Assembly (NCBI RefSeq): GCF_000327285.1
Contig: NZ_HE998568.1
Coordinates: forward strand, 607,898-654,342
Source: Holdemania massiliensis AP2
GTDB lineage: Bacteria; Bacillota_I; Bacilli_A; Erysipelotrichales; Erysipelotrichaceae
Direction: 5' to 3'
DNA: 46,445 nt
The notes under the pieces: model-generated
Database searches by the model: none
What the model saw: the letters and a program-made list of their open reading frames with translations, nothing else
What the model was told of the DNA's origin: nothing
Shown: piece after piece, positions 33,373 to 42,108 of the stretch
Layout: each line of letters opens with the position of its first letter
Numbering within the stretch: position 1 is the first letter of the stretch
Position numbers and translations under genes: made by a program

Positions 33373-34335
33373 ATGCGAAAAAAATGGGGAAGCCTGGGAA
33401 TTGGTTTATGCCTAGTGCTGAGTCTGTCCGGCTGTACGCTGTTCAATATGGATAAAGAAACGCCAATAGAGGAACCCGTTACTTTTGGATTTACGGGGAT
33501 GGATCTAACCGATCCCGCCTATCGGGCAGCGCTGGCAGAAGTTCAAAGCGCGGCAGAAGCCAACGGCGATGCGGTGATTACTTTTGATCCGCAGCTGGAT
33601 AATGAACGGCAGATTGAAGGAATCAAACAGATGCTGGATCAGGGAATTGATCTGTTATTTCTCGGTCCGGTGGATGTTGACGGTATTTTACCTGCTTTGA
33701 AAGCATGCCGGGAAGCTCAGGTACCGGTCATTTGTTTTGATTCCCAGGTCAGTGATTCTGAATATACCGCCGCCTTTATCGGCGGTGACAATTATCAGCT
33801 GGGTGTGCTCATTGGCGAACAGATTTTAAAGGATCATCCTGAAGGCGGAAAGCTGGGTATGCTGAACAATCCGCTGGCTCGCTCTGTGACAAGCCGGGTT
33901 CAGGGAATTCTTGATACGCTGGAAGGTTCCGCGGTAGAAGTCGTTGCCAGCGCTGAAGTTACGCTGTATGAAGAAGTGCTGCCGGCGGCTGAAACGCTGC
34001 TGAGCGAATATCCGGAAATCAATATTCTATGGGGATTTAACGATGATATTACGCTGCTGATGCACAGTCTGGTCTTGGCTGCCGGACGTCAGGATCGCAT
34101 CTCGTTATATGGAACAGGCAGTCTGTATCACGATGCCGGCACGGATATTCTGCTTCAGGCCGTTGAAAAAGGCTTTGTGCGCGCTGCTTCAGTGCAGTCG
34201 CCTGCGCAATGGGGCGTGCTTCTTCAGCAGCTGGGTTATCAGCTGCTCAGCGGAAAAACGCTGAAAGCTGAATATTTAACCGACTCGCAGATCATTAATC
34301 AGGATAATTTAGACAATTATGAAACAGAAGAATAA
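33373..34335 (+). CDS. Sugar-binding-protein-like lipoprotein (periplasmic-binding-protein fold)
   Basis: A 320-residue secreted lipoprotein: signal peptide with lipobox LSGC (Cys21), then an RbsB-like two-lobed binding domain (about residues 38-310) with the family-typical segments DQGIDLLFLGPVDVDG and VPVICFDSQVSDS. Transporter genes are absent; instead the gene overlaps the following hybrid histidine kinase by 17 bases, so it probably presents a ligand, likely a sugar, to that kinase at the outer membrane face. GAGGGGG precedes the ATG. An orphan ABC binding protein is the alternative. Confidence 0.87.
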   Translation: MRKKWGSLGIGLCLVLSLSGCTLFNMDKETPIEEPVTFGFTGMDLTDPAYRAALAEVQSAAEANGDAVITFDPQLDNERQIEGIKQMLDQGIDLLFLGPVDVDGILPALKACREAQVPVICFDSQVSDSEYTAAFIGGDNYQLGVLIGEQILKDHPEGGKLGMLNNPLARSVTSRVQGILDTLEGSAVEVVASAEVTLYEEVLPAAETLLSEYPEINILWGFNDDITLLMHSLVLAAGRQDRISLYGTGSLYHDAGTDILLQAVEKGFVRAASVQSPAQWGVLLQQLGYQLLSGKTLKAEYLTDSQIINQDNLDNYETEE

Positions 34336-37261
34336 ACACACCCTTTCCCGTGTTTTTGAAGGTCTGCTGCTCGCCGTCTTAATCGGACTGATTTTGCTGA
34401 CCGGTTTGATGATCCGGCATGTTCAGCAGCAGATGGAAAACAACGCGGTGGATGCCGTTAAGAATATTTTTCAAAAATCTGAAAACCTGATCGATTCGGA
34501 TATTCTCGCGGATCTTAACAGTGTCAAGCGGTTTGCCGCCTACATAAGCTGGGATGACCCTGAAAAAGCCACGGTAACCATGCAGGCATTTCTGCAGGAA
34601 TATGATTATCGGTTTGCGATTTATCTGAATGCAGAGGGAATTGGCTATGACAGCCAGGGACAAACTATGACAGCGGATCAGCTTCCTTTCCCGCCGCAGG
34701 CACCGCTGTCCGGCAGCACCGCTTACTCAGCCATGTTCGTGGATGAAACCGGGATGAGCTTAACTGTAATTGAGATGCCGCTGGAAAAAGACAATCAGAA
34801 TCTGGGTGCTTTTTACGTCGGTGTTCCGATGGAGCGTTACAGCAGCAATGCCATCGCAAAATCCTTTCGCAGCGACGGTTATTACTTTCTTGTCGATACG
34901 CTCAGCGGCCGGGCTGTCAGCGCCGCGATACAAAGCGGGGAAAATGAAACTCAGATTATTCAGTTTGCCGATTTGATCGAAGCTGCCGGCTATCGCGGTG
35001 ATGATCAGCAAAAGCTTAAAAACCGGCTTATGAATCAGGAAGAATTCAGCATTCGCTGCAAGATTGAAGGGAAAGAATATTATCTGTATTTTATTCCGGT
35101 TCAGGAAAATCCTCAATGGATTCTGTGTGGGATTATTCCCAGCGAAGTGATTCAGGCGGAATCACAAAGTGTGCTGGCAATCATTACCGGGATCATCGAA
35201 ATGCTGATCGTCATCTCGGTTCTGACTGTTACCGTCGTGCTGTACTTCCTGGTTCGCCGCCGCAACAATGAACGCCGGCAGTTAGTCGAACGGGAAATTC
35301 AGAATGCAACCTATGACGCCCTGAGTGAAAAGAGCGACTTGGTCGTCTGTTTGTTCGATCAGAATCAGCATCGTTTGGAACAGGTTTTCCGCAGCAGCAA
35401 GCGGATTTTAGGCCATGACAGCCAGGCTTATCTGACGAATCCCGAACTGTTGGAGGAGCTGTGTTCCAAAGCTTCGCCCGATCTGTACCATCGGCTGATG
35501 GCGGAAACAATCGAAAAAGATGAAAGTTATCAGCTCCAGATCGAACATGCGCAAACCCATCAGCTGCTGGATCTGCGGTTTACGATTAAAACCGGCATCA
35601 TGATCGCCGGCCGAAAGAAAATGATGTTTTATTGGGAAGACATCACGCAAAACATGCGAGTTCAGGAGTCTTTGCGAACAGCCGCTCAGGCGGCCCAACA
35701 GGCCAATCGGGCCAAATCGGAGTTTCTCTCCAATATGAGTCATGAAATCCGAACACCGATGAACGCGATTATCGGAATGGTGGAAATTCTTGACCGCAGC
35801 GCGCAGGATCCGGTACATGTTCATGAATCCGTGCGCAAGCTTCGTTTATCCGCAGCTCACTTACTGAGCATCATTAATGATATTTTGGATCTGTCGCGGA
35901 TTGAAAGCGGAAAGGTTTCGATTAAAGAGGAACCCTTCTGCCTTTCTGAGCTGATTGACAATGTATCCGGCATCATCCGCACGCAGGCGGACGCCAAGCA
36001 TCACACATTCGATATTCATATTCATGATCTCTGGAATGATCATCTCTGCGGCGACTGGACGCGGCTCAATCAGGTGCTGATTAACATCTTGAACAACGCT
36101 GTCAAATATACCCGGCCGTTTGGCCAGATCAATTTTGAAATCATGGAAAGTCCCTCGCAGCGGGAAGGTTATGTAAGTCTGTGCTTTCAGGTACGGGATA
36201 ATGGAATCGGCATGTCCAAAGAGTTTATGCAGCGGCTCGGTTCACCTTTTGAACAAGAACAAGGCGAGCTGCATATTCAGGAAGGCGGAACAGGTTTGGG
36301 CTTATCCATTGTTTACAACATTGTGGAAATGATGGGCGGTACCCTTTCCGTCGAAAGTGAATTGGAAAAAGGCTCAGCCTTTGCGATCCGCCTGGATCTG
36401 AAAAAAGCGGATTATCCGGAATTCAGGCCGCAGGAAATTGCCGGAATGCGCGTGATCATCATTGACGATGATCCGCAGGTTTGTGAAGATGTAACAGCGA
36501 TTTTAGAAGCGGCGGCAGTCTTTGTCGACAGTGCGCTCGATGCGCCTGAAGCGCTGCGGAAAATTCGGTCAGCTCATCAAAATCAAGCGGATTATGATGT
36601 TGCGATTGTTGACTGGGTTCTGCCGGGAATGGACGGCTTAACGCTGACACAAACAATTCACGAACAGATCAGTGAGGAACTGCCGGTGATCTTCGTTTCT
36701 GCTTACGATTGGTCGCAAATTATGGATAAGGCGCAGGAAGCCGGAATTGAACACTTCATTGAGAAACCGCTGTTTCGCAAGCGGCTGTACAGTGCGCTGT
36801 CTGAGATCCGCAGCGGCCGCATTGGAAAACCGCAGACTGCGGATCCGTTAAGTGTTCCGGAATTATCCAGCTGCCGAGTTCTGTTAGTTGAAGATAATGA
36901 ACTCAACCGGGAAATTGCCGTTGAATATCTGAAAATCGGCTTGATTGAAGCCCAGATCGCGGTGAATGGCCAAGAAGCTCTCGATCAGTTTTTGGCCGCT
37001 CCGGCCGGCACCTTTGATGCGATTTTAATGGATCTGCAGATGCCGGTTATGGATGGCTTAACAGCGTGCCGCAGAATCCGTCAAAGCGAACATCCGCAGG
37101 CTCAGACGATTCCGATTATTGCGATGACGGCCAATGCCTTTGAAGAAGATGTGCAGCGATGTCTGCGCGCCGGAATGAACGCTCATATGGCAAAACCGCT
37201 TGACTGCGCACGGCTGCTGCGAATTCTTGAACAATGCGTTAGGAAGAAAGAAGAAGAATAA
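34319..37261 (+). CDS. Hybrid sensor histidine kinase with two receiver domains
   Basis: A 980-residue membrane kinase. TM1 (about residues 12-32) and TM2 (about 288-311) enclose an extracytoplasmic sensor region of Cache-like size; then a PAS-like region (about 330-445), HisKA with phosphoacceptor H475 in MSHEIRTP, a HATPase domain (DNGIGMS, GGTGLGLSI) and two receivers: REC1 with D765 in IVDWVLPGMDG and REC2 with D905 in LMDLQMPVMDG. There is no DNA-binding or other output domain and no phosphotransfer domain, so output must go through another protein or through phosphate exchange. It overlaps the binding lipoprotein gene and ends ahead of a bidirectional terminator. Confidence 0.94.
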   Translation: MKQKNKHTLSRVFEGLLLAVLIGLILLTGLMIRHVQQQMENNAVDAVKNIFQKSENLIDSDILADLNSVKRFAAYISWDDPEKATVTMQAFLQEYDYRFAIYLNAEGIGYDSQGQTMTADQLPFPPQAPLSGSTAYSAMFVDETGMSLTVIEMPLEKDNQNLGAFYVGVPMERYSSNAIAKSFRSDGYYFLVDTLSGRAVSAAIQSGENETQIIQFADLIEAAGYRGDDQQKLKNRLMNQEEFSIRCKIEGKEYYLYFIPVQENPQWILCGIIPSEVIQAESQSVLAIITGIIEMLIVISVLTVTVVLYFLVRRRNNERRQLVEREIQNATYDALSEKSDLVVCLFDQNQHRLEQVFRSSKRILGHDSQAYLTNPELLEELCSKASPDLYHRLMAETIEKDESYQLQIEHAQTHQLLDLRFTIKTGIMIAGRKKMMFYWEDITQNMRVQESLRTAAQAAQQANRAKSEFLSNMSHEIRTPMNAIIGMVEILDRSAQDPVHVHESVRKLRLSAAHLLSIINDILDLSRIESGKVSIKEEPFCLSELIDNVSGIIRTQADAKHHTFDIHIHDLWNDHLCGDWTRLNQVLINILNNAVKYTRPFGQINFEIMESPSQREGYVSLCFQVRDNGIGMSKEFMQRLGSPFEQEQGELHIQEGGTGLGLSIVYNIVEMMGGTLSVESELEKGSAFAIRLDLKKADYPEFRPQEIAGMRVIIIDDDPQVCEDVTAILEAAAVFVDSALDAPEALRKIRSAHQNQADYDVAIVDWVLPGMDGLTLTQTIHEQISEELPVIFVSAYDWSQIMDKAQEAGIEHFIEKPLFRKRLYSALSEIRSGRIGKPQTADPLSVPELSSCRVLLVEDNELNREIAVEYLKIGLIEAQIAVNGQEALDQFLAAPAGTFDAILMDLQMPVMDGLTACRRIRQSEHPQAQTIPIIAMTANAFEEDVQRCLRAGMNAHMAKPLDCARLLRILEQCVRKKEEE

Positions 37262-37278
37262 AGACCATTAAAGATATT

Positions 37279-37329
37279 AAAAAGCATCAGCTTGGAAGTT
37301 TTCCCGCTTCCAGTACACTGATGCTTTTT
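37279..37329. terminator. Bidirectional terminator, hybrid kinase / SIS gene
   Basis: AAAAAGCATCAG pairs with CTGATGCTTTTT (12 bp) with an inner GGAAG/CTTCC stem; A-rich on one side and T-rich on the other, it can act on both converging transcripts. Confidence 0.9.
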
Positions 37330-37351
37330 CCTTTATAAGTTAAGAAACCGC

Positions 37352-38056
37352 TTAAATCCGATACAGACGATCGATGTATTTGGCCTCCAACGCTTCGTTG
37401 AACTCCCGGCCGCCGTCGATGTTCTGTGATTTGTAGATCGGCGGAGTAATCCCTTTTTCGATCAGGATTTCGGCTGCCCGATAGGTCACCGCCTGAACCA
37501 GAACCGAGGTCGTGATCATCGACATGCCGCAGATCTTGCCGTCAAAGCCTTCCAGATCGATGCAGCAATCGCCTTCCGGCGTGCAGTTGTCCAATACAAT
37601 ATCTGAAATTTCATACAGATTCTTGCCGCAGGAATGCTTTGGCGACAGATGGGAAGAAGCTTCCAGCGCTGTGATCGCGATCAGCTTGGCACCCTTCTTC
37701 TTGCAGCCCAGCGCAATATCCATGCACAGCGGATTACGGCCGGAATTGGAGATGATAAAGACAACATCACCCGGACGGACATCAACCTTCTTCATAAAAA
37801 TCTCGCCGGCTCTTTCAACCGTTTCATAAGCATTGTTGGACGGTTCTACAATTTTCTTTGTCGGAATGAATCCGCCTGCTCGATGGGCTACTTCCATGGC
37901 TCCCGCTAAGGAATGTCCGCCGCCCCAGGCCTGGACGATACCACCGTCGATAATGCATTGGGCAACCGCCTGCGCTGCGGCTTCGATGTTATCCTGCTGC
38001 GTTGCTTCAACTTGATCGACAAGCTGGCGAACCGTTGGAAATACTTTATTGTTCAT
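37352..38056 (-). CDS. SIS-domain phosphosugar-binding protein (UPF0309-like)
   Basis: A 234-residue single SIS-domain protein. The N-terminal helical part is followed by WGGGHSLAGAMEVAHRAGG and the phosphosugar-binding segment FIISNSGRNPLCMDIALGC. It resembles the UPF0309 group of presumed sugar isomerases. The ATG at 38056 has a GTGGAGGAA ribosome site; the upstream GTG start would place the initiation codon inside that site. Last gene of the EIIC-EIID-NanE operon, so a role with N-acetylmannosamine/glucosamine phosphates is likely but not proven. Confidence 0.82.
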   Translation of the reverse strand: MNNKVFPTVRQLVDQVEATQQDNIEAAAQAVAQCIIDGGIVQAWGGGHSLAGAMEVAHRAGGFIPTKKIVEPSNNAYETVERAGEIFMKKVDVRPGDVVFIISNSGRNPLCMDIALGCKKKGAKLIAITALEASSHLSPKHSCGKNLYEISDIVLDNCTPEGDCCIDLEGFDGKICGMSMITTSVLVQAVTYRAAEILIEKGITPPIYKSQNIDGGREFNEALEAKYIDRLYRI

Positions 38057-38137
38057 TTTCAATTCCTCCACTTTCTGTTCCCATTGTAAACTTTTTATTC
38101 AAAGTTTACAATACTTTATGAATAATTTAACCTGTTT

Positions 38138-38860
38138 TTATTCTGTAATCTTTTCCTGTTCTTTAAGGCGGGCGATCGCCTGCGTGAATTCTCGGGTAAT
38201 GCAGTGCGGCCGGGTGATCGCACTGCCGACCGTGACCGTCCAGGCGCCCAGCTGGAATGCTTTCACCACCTGATCCGGATGGTGAAAACGGCCCTCGGCA
38301 TTGATCGGCAGTGAGGTCAGAGCGCATAATTCCTCAATCAGCTGATAATCAGGCTCTTCCAGATGCCGGGAATACGGCGTATAGCCGGCAATCGTCGTCG
38401 ACAGAATATCCGCGCCGCCCTCAGCTGCAATTTCCCCTTCCTCAGCGGTACTGATTTCCGCCATGATCAGTACGTTCAAATGAGTTTTGTATTCCTGAAG
38501 CAAATCCAGGACAGCCTGCGGCGTCCGTCCCTGACGCAGAGTACAGTCCACCGCCACAATATCCGCACCGGCTTCCGCCACAGCCCGCGCGGATTGTAGC
38601 GTCGGCGTGATGATCACATCGCGCAGTTTATCATAGGTCTTCGGCATGATTTTATTGATGCCGAAGACCGGCAGATCCACGTCCTTTTTGATCGCCCGGA
38701 TATTCTCCGGCCAACTGGCACGAATCGCCGCAGCTCCCCCCAATTTGGCGGAAACGGCCATTTTGGCCATAAAATCAGCGCCGTAGAAAGGTTCGTAGTC
38801 AAATGCCTGGCAGGAAACGACCAAACCTCCCTGCAGCTGTTCAATCAGTGACTTGTTCAT
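38138..38860 (-). CDS. nanE: N-acylmannosamine-6-phosphate 2-epimerase
   Basis: A 240-residue TIM-barrel enzyme of the NanE family that converts N-acetylmannosamine-6-phosphate to N-acetylglucosamine-6-phosphate. The start MNKSLIEQLQGGLVVSCQA, the segment GAAAIRASWPENI, the strand VAVDCTLR and the C-terminal EGRFHHPDQV and VGSAITRP patterns are characteristic. The open frame reaches 38965, but the ATG at 38860, 5 bases past the EIID stop, gives the canonical N-terminus. No good ribosome site is visible there, so it probably depends on translation of EIID. Together with EIIC/EIID it implies PTS uptake of N-acetylmannosamine. Confidence 0.93.
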   Translation of the reverse strand: MNKSLIEQLQGGLVVSCQAFDYEPFYGADFMAKMAVSAKLGGAAAIRASWPENIRAIKKDVDLPVFGINKIMPKTYDKLRDVIITPTLQSARAVAEAGADIVAVDCTLRQGRTPQAVLDLLQEYKTHLNVLIMAEISTAEEGEIAAEGGADILSTTIAGYTPYSRHLEEPDYQLIEELCALTSLPINAEGRFHHPDQVVKAFQLGAWTVTVGSAITRPHCITREFTQAIARLKEQEKITE

Positions 38861-38865
38861 AAAGT

Positions 38866-39687
38866 TTAAGCAAGGATTCCGAAGAATCGGCCGATGAAGG
38901 CAATCACAAAGATCAGAATGAAGACCCGTCCCATCTTCCACTGCTTTTTCTCCATCAGCGCCCATGCGCCCAGTGTCAACAGCAGCGGCAGTAAGCCTGG
39001 CATAATTCCATCCAAAACTCCCTGAATATTCATTGTCATCTCGCCGGAAACGTATTGCCAGCCGATCTTCACACTGACATACTGAGCGCTGATGCAGCCG
39101 ACGATGATCATCCCAACGATGTTGGCAAAACGGACTGCGATATCCTTCATGCCGCTTTCAAACAGAGTATGAATGGCGTTAATCCCGGAACGGTAGCCGA
39201 AGCGGAAAGTCAGCCAGGTGAACGGAAGCATGATGCCTAACCAGGCCACGATGTAGAACAACGGACCGGCCAAACTGCCCTGCTCACCGACTAATCCCAG
39301 CCCTATGCTTAACAGAATTGGAATCAGCGTGCCGATAAACAAGGAGTCACCAACCCCTGCGAATGGCCCCATTAAAGCGGTTTTGGTCGAGGCGATCAAT
39401 TCGTCCGGAACATTTTCGCCGCAGGCCCGCTGTTCTTCCATGCCCAACGCAATCCCGTTGATCATCACGCCGACCATCGGCTGGGTATTGTAGAACTGCG
39501 TATGCCGAAGCATCAATGCCTTCTGTTCTTCAGGATCTTCGTAAAGCTTATCCGCGGCCTTGCCCATCATTCCCGCAAAGGCCGGAGCTTCCATCCGTTC
39601 CATGTTCTGCGCGGCCAGCGCGAACATCATCCAATAAGCATAAGCGTTGAATAAGTCCCGATTCGATAATTTTTTCGTGTTACTCAT
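38866..39687 (-). CDS. PTS EIID component, mannose family (amino-sugar operon)
   Basis: A 273-residue EIID with the family motif ALMGPFAGVGDSLFIG and a hydrophobic C-terminal half. The ATG at 39687 is chosen because of its GGAGGT ribosome site and typical start; it overlaps the EIIC stop by 8 bases. The longer frame start at 39777 lies inside EIIC. It pairs with the EIIC just upstream. Confidence 0.94.
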   Translation of the reverse strand: MSNTKKLSNRDLFNAYAYWMMFALAAQNMERMEAPAFAGMMGKAADKLYEDPEEQKALMLRHTQFYNTQPMVGVMINGIALGMEEQRACGENVPDELIASTKTALMGPFAGVGDSLFIGTLIPILLSIGLGLVGEQGSLAGPLFYIVAWLGIMLPFTWLTFRFGYRSGINAIHTLFESGMKDIAVRFANIVGMIIVGCISAQYVSVKIGWQYVSGEMTMNIQGVLDGIMPGLLPLLLTLGAWALMEKKQWKMGRVFILIFVIAFIGRFFGILA

Positions 39688-40459
39688 CGACTTCAACCTC
39701 CAGTTCATTTTCCTTTTTTGCCGTATAGCGGATATCCAGATAAGCCAGGAAGCAGGCAACCATCGTTGCGGCCACAATCGGCATCTTCAAGACCGCGATC
39801 ATGATGAAGCCGACGAAGAAATAGACCAGCTCGATATTTTTGCTTAAGACAAACCGCAGCAGCATCGCAAACCCGACTGCCGGCAGCATCTTGCCGAAAA
39901 TCACAAAGGTATCGCCAAGCCAGGTCGGAATCGCCTGAACAACTGAAATAATGAAATCTTGTCCGAAATAACAAGCCAGAAAGATCGGAACAAACCGTGC
40001 GATGAATTGAGAGATTGAAGCATAGACCGGTGCATTCGCCGCTTTTTTAATCTTTCCCTGTTCAATCCATTGTTCCTGTTTGCGCACCCAGTAAACGTTC
40101 ACGGAAGCAACGACATAAACCAGCGATACGCCTAAGAAGCTTAATGGAACGGATAAGCTGAGCGCGTATTCTGTGGATGCCCCGGCGACCATTGCCAGCG
40201 GTATCCCCATATAGGCCGCAAAATTGAGATCAGCCGGCATCGATAATCCCGGCGTTACCAAACCAATGTATAATGTCTGAACCGCGGCGCCCATTAAAAT
40301 TCCCGTGCGCACGTCCCCAAGAATCAGACCGATGATCAAGCCGGAAACCAATGGGCGGCCCATCGTATACCAGCCACCCAGCTGGCCGAAGATCCAAGGT
40401 GAATAATTGGAAGAGAGATAGCCGCATAAAGCTATCAGCAGAGCTTGAATTAAAGTCAT
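39680..40459 (-). CDS. PTS EIIC component, mannose family (amino-sugar operon)
   Basis: A 259-residue EIIC with the family pattern GRPLVSGLIIGLILGDVRTGIL near residue 35, a hydrophobic body and an acidic C-terminus. AAGGAGGG precedes the ATG, with a palindrome TTGCGAT..ATCGCAA (40472-40487) immediately upstream of the ribosome site. First gene of the operon EIIC-EIID-NanE-SIS. No EIIA or EIIB gene lies in or near this operon. Confidence 0.94.
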   Translation of the reverse strand: MTLIQALLIALCGYLSSNYSPWIFGQLGGWYTMGRPLVSGLIIGLILGDVRTGILMGAAVQTLYIGLVTPGLSMPADLNFAAYMGIPLAMVAGASTEYALSLSVPLSFLGVSLVYVVASVNVYWVRKQEQWIEQGKIKKAANAPVYASISQFIARFVPIFLACYFGQDFIISVVQAIPTWLGDTFVIFGKMLPAVGFAMLLRFVLSKNIELVYFFVGFIMIAVLKMPIVAATMVACFLAYLDIRYTAKKENELEVEVDE

Positions 40460-40471
40460 AAAACGCCCTCC

Positions 40472-40568
40472 TTGCGATCCATCGCAATAACTCTTTAATT
40501 CATTACTTTGCGCAAATAAAATGAATTAACACACCCAGATCATAATCTTTCCGCTTCCTTTTTGTCAA
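40472..40568 (-). promoter_or_regulatory. Promoter and nested palindromic operator of the amino-sugar operon
   Basis: Minus strand TTGACA (40563-40568), 18-base spacer, TATGAT (40539-40544). Just downstream, TTAATTCATT (40495-40504) and AATGAATTAA (40520-40529) form a perfect 10-bp inverted repeat whose centre coincides with an inner palindrome TTTGCGCAAA (40507-40516). A further palindrome lies at 40472-40487. Position over the start of transcription suggests a repressor site, most likely for the divergent RpiR protein. Confidence 0.75.
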
Positions 40569-40639
40569 TGATATTAAGTCATTAATTTAAAAATAAATTA
40601 TTTTGCGAAGACTTTCCGAGTCATTTGTGAATAATCAAC

Positions 40640-40668
40640 TTGTTCTTTCATATTGGGTTCGCTATAAT
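40640..40668 (+). promoter_or_regulatory. Promoter of the rpiR-like gene
   Basis: TTGTTC (40640-40645), 17-base spacer, TATAAT (40663-40668), 26 bases before the ATG at 40695. Confidence 0.75.
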
Positions 40669-40694
40669 AAATTCAGAAGAATGAGGTGGATTTC

Positions 40695-41528
40695 ATGTAT
40701 CAGGAAAAATTAAAACAAGTTCAAAATGAATTGACGCAGACCGAAAAAGTCATTGTGGAATTCTTTGAAAAGCATTCGCTGGAAGCGCGCAGTTTTACGT
40801 CATATCAGCTTGCGGACAGGCTGAATATCGGCCAATCCACCATTATCCGCTTTTCCAAGAAACTGGGCTACCGCAGCTTTCGGGAGCTGTTGGAAGATTT
40901 ATCGATTTCTTTAACCGAGGAAAAGGTTAAGGAAGAAATCGTCGTCAACGAAGGCACCTCTTCCACCAATCAGAAGATCATCCAGCAGTATCAGAAGATG
41001 GCGGAACTGACTCTTGAATTCAATCCGCCGCAAGTCATTGATCAGACTGTATCCGCGCTGAGAAATGCGCGGAAAATCATGGTTTTTGGTTTTGGCAACT
41101 CGAATTTATTTGCGGAGTATATTTCCAATCAGTGGCTGAAAATGGGTCTGGATTCCTTTTGCAGCGCTAATTCGCACATTATTTTTTCTATGCTCAGTCA
41201 ATTTGGACCGCAGGATGTTTTGTTTTTGATTTCCGAATCCGGTGAAACACCGGAAATCTTAAAGGCCGCAAGAATTGCCGGACATCAAAATGTGACGGTC
41301 ATCGCTATGACGCGAATTCAAAAAAACCGCCTTCACGGTTATTCAGATATTGTATTAAAGACCGTAAACTACGAAACCAACACCCGGCTGAACGCCATGA
41401 CGCTGCGGTGTTCACAGCTGTGTCTTTTGGATATGATCTATTTGAATTTGTATAAGACAGATTTTGAGCATTATGAAAAAATCATCGCGGAATCTGAGAA
41501 ATTATTGGATTATAAATATAACGGGTAA
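40695..41528 (+). CDS. RpiR/MurR-type transcriptional regulator (HTH + SIS)
   Basis: A 277-residue regulator with an N-terminal RpiR HTH (about residues 1-75; QLADRLNIGQSTIIRFSKKL) and a C-terminal SIS domain (about 120-245; FLISESGETPEILKAA) that keeps the normal ESGxT phosphosugar-binding pattern. The ATG at 40695 has a GAGGTG ribosome site; the GTG at 40686 lies within that site and is unlikely. It is divergent from the EIIC-EIID-NanE-SIS operon and presumably responds to an amino-sugar phosphate made by that pathway. Its stop is one base from the stop of the converging small gene. Confidence 0.93.
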   Translation: MYQEKLKQVQNELTQTEKVIVEFFEKHSLEARSFTSYQLADRLNIGQSTIIRFSKKLGYRSFRELLEDLSISLTEEKVKEEIVVNEGTSSTNQKIIQQYQKMAELTLEFNPPQVIDQTVSALRNARKIMVFGFGNSNLFAEYISNQWLKMGLDSFCSANSHIIFSMLSQFGPQDVLFLISESGETPEILKAARIAGHQNVTVIAMTRIQKNRLHGYSDIVLKTVNYETNTRLNAMTLRCSQLCLLDMIYLNLYKTDFEHYEKIIAESEKLLDYKYNG

Positions 41529-41529
41529 G

Positions 41530-41889
41530 TCAATGCGTTTCCTGTTCTTCACGATAGAAAGTAAATCCCTGTGTTTCCAACGCCTGACGCAAAGCCTGAA
41601 CATTCCCTACATCCCATGCGAATCGAATTGTCAGCTGAACATTCTGGGAGCTTGCTGAAAGGGCCTGAACGATTAAAAGATCGCCGTCATACCGCAGCGA
41701 GACTGTCAGCGTTTCCAACAGAATTGTTGCAGGCGTAAATTCATGCGCATAGACCACCAGCCAGGCATTTTCTGAGCTGAATTCCTCAGCTTTTCTCAGC
41801 CTGTCATCGATTTGAAGCAGCTGATGCTGAATCCAGATTCGCGTCTGCGGCAGCGATGCGCCGCGCCGACAAAGACTCATTTTAGCCAT
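41530..41889 (-). CDS. Hypothetical protein, 119 residues
   Basis: Unrecognised soluble protein. There is no signal peptide or membrane segment; the middle reads like alternating beta strands (AWLVVYAHE, ILLETLTVSLRYDGDLLIVQAL, VQLTIRFAW). The ATG at 41889 has a GGAGGAA ribosome site, and a good promoter lies upstream (TTGTTG at 41934-41939, 17 bases, TACAAT at 41911-41916), so it is very probably expressed as a single gene. It converges with the rpiR-like gene with only one base between stops and no terminator between them. Confidence 0.72.
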   Translation of the reverse strand: MAKMSLCRRGASLPQTRIWIQHQLLQIDDRLRKAEEFSSENAWLVVYAHEFTPATILLETLTVSLRYDGDLLIVQALSASSQNVQLTIRFAWDVGNVQALRQALETQGFTFYREEQETH

Positions 41890-41910
41890 TCTAATTCCTC
41901 CGTTTTATTT

Positions 41911-41939
41911 ATTGTAAGGGATTGCCACAAAACCAACAA
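41911..41939 (-). promoter_or_regulatory. Promoter of the 119-residue orphan gene
   Basis: Minus strand TTGTTG (41934-41939), 17-base spacer, TACAAT (41911-41916), about 22 bases before the ATG. Confidence 0.65.
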
Positions 41940-41953
41940 GGCAAATTGAGGTC

Positions 41954-41987
41954 AAAAAAACCAGTCGATCAAAACTGGCTTTTTTTA
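41954..41987. terminator. Terminator downstream of third MATE gene
   Basis: ACCAGT/ACTGGCT stem with an 8-base loop, flanked by A7 on one side and T7 on the other, so it works in either direction. It ends the MATE transcript coming from the right, about 120 bases after its stop. Confidence 0.88.
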
Positions 41988-42108
41988 TAAACTCTTCGCT
42001 ATAATTTTAAGTCTTCAAGCTGCCTGCGTTTTCTGAATCAGTCAAGCCAAACAAAGAAACGAACAGTAAATGTGTGGTCTTGCGGCTCTGCAGCTTTCTT
42101 TTGTCATT

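Noticed and set aside
33131-33373. 80-codon minus-strand frame upstream of the lipoprotein gene as a gene
   Set aside because: No ribosome site, and it crosses the lipoprotein promoter; the only meaningful match is the toxin-like tail, which is in another frame.
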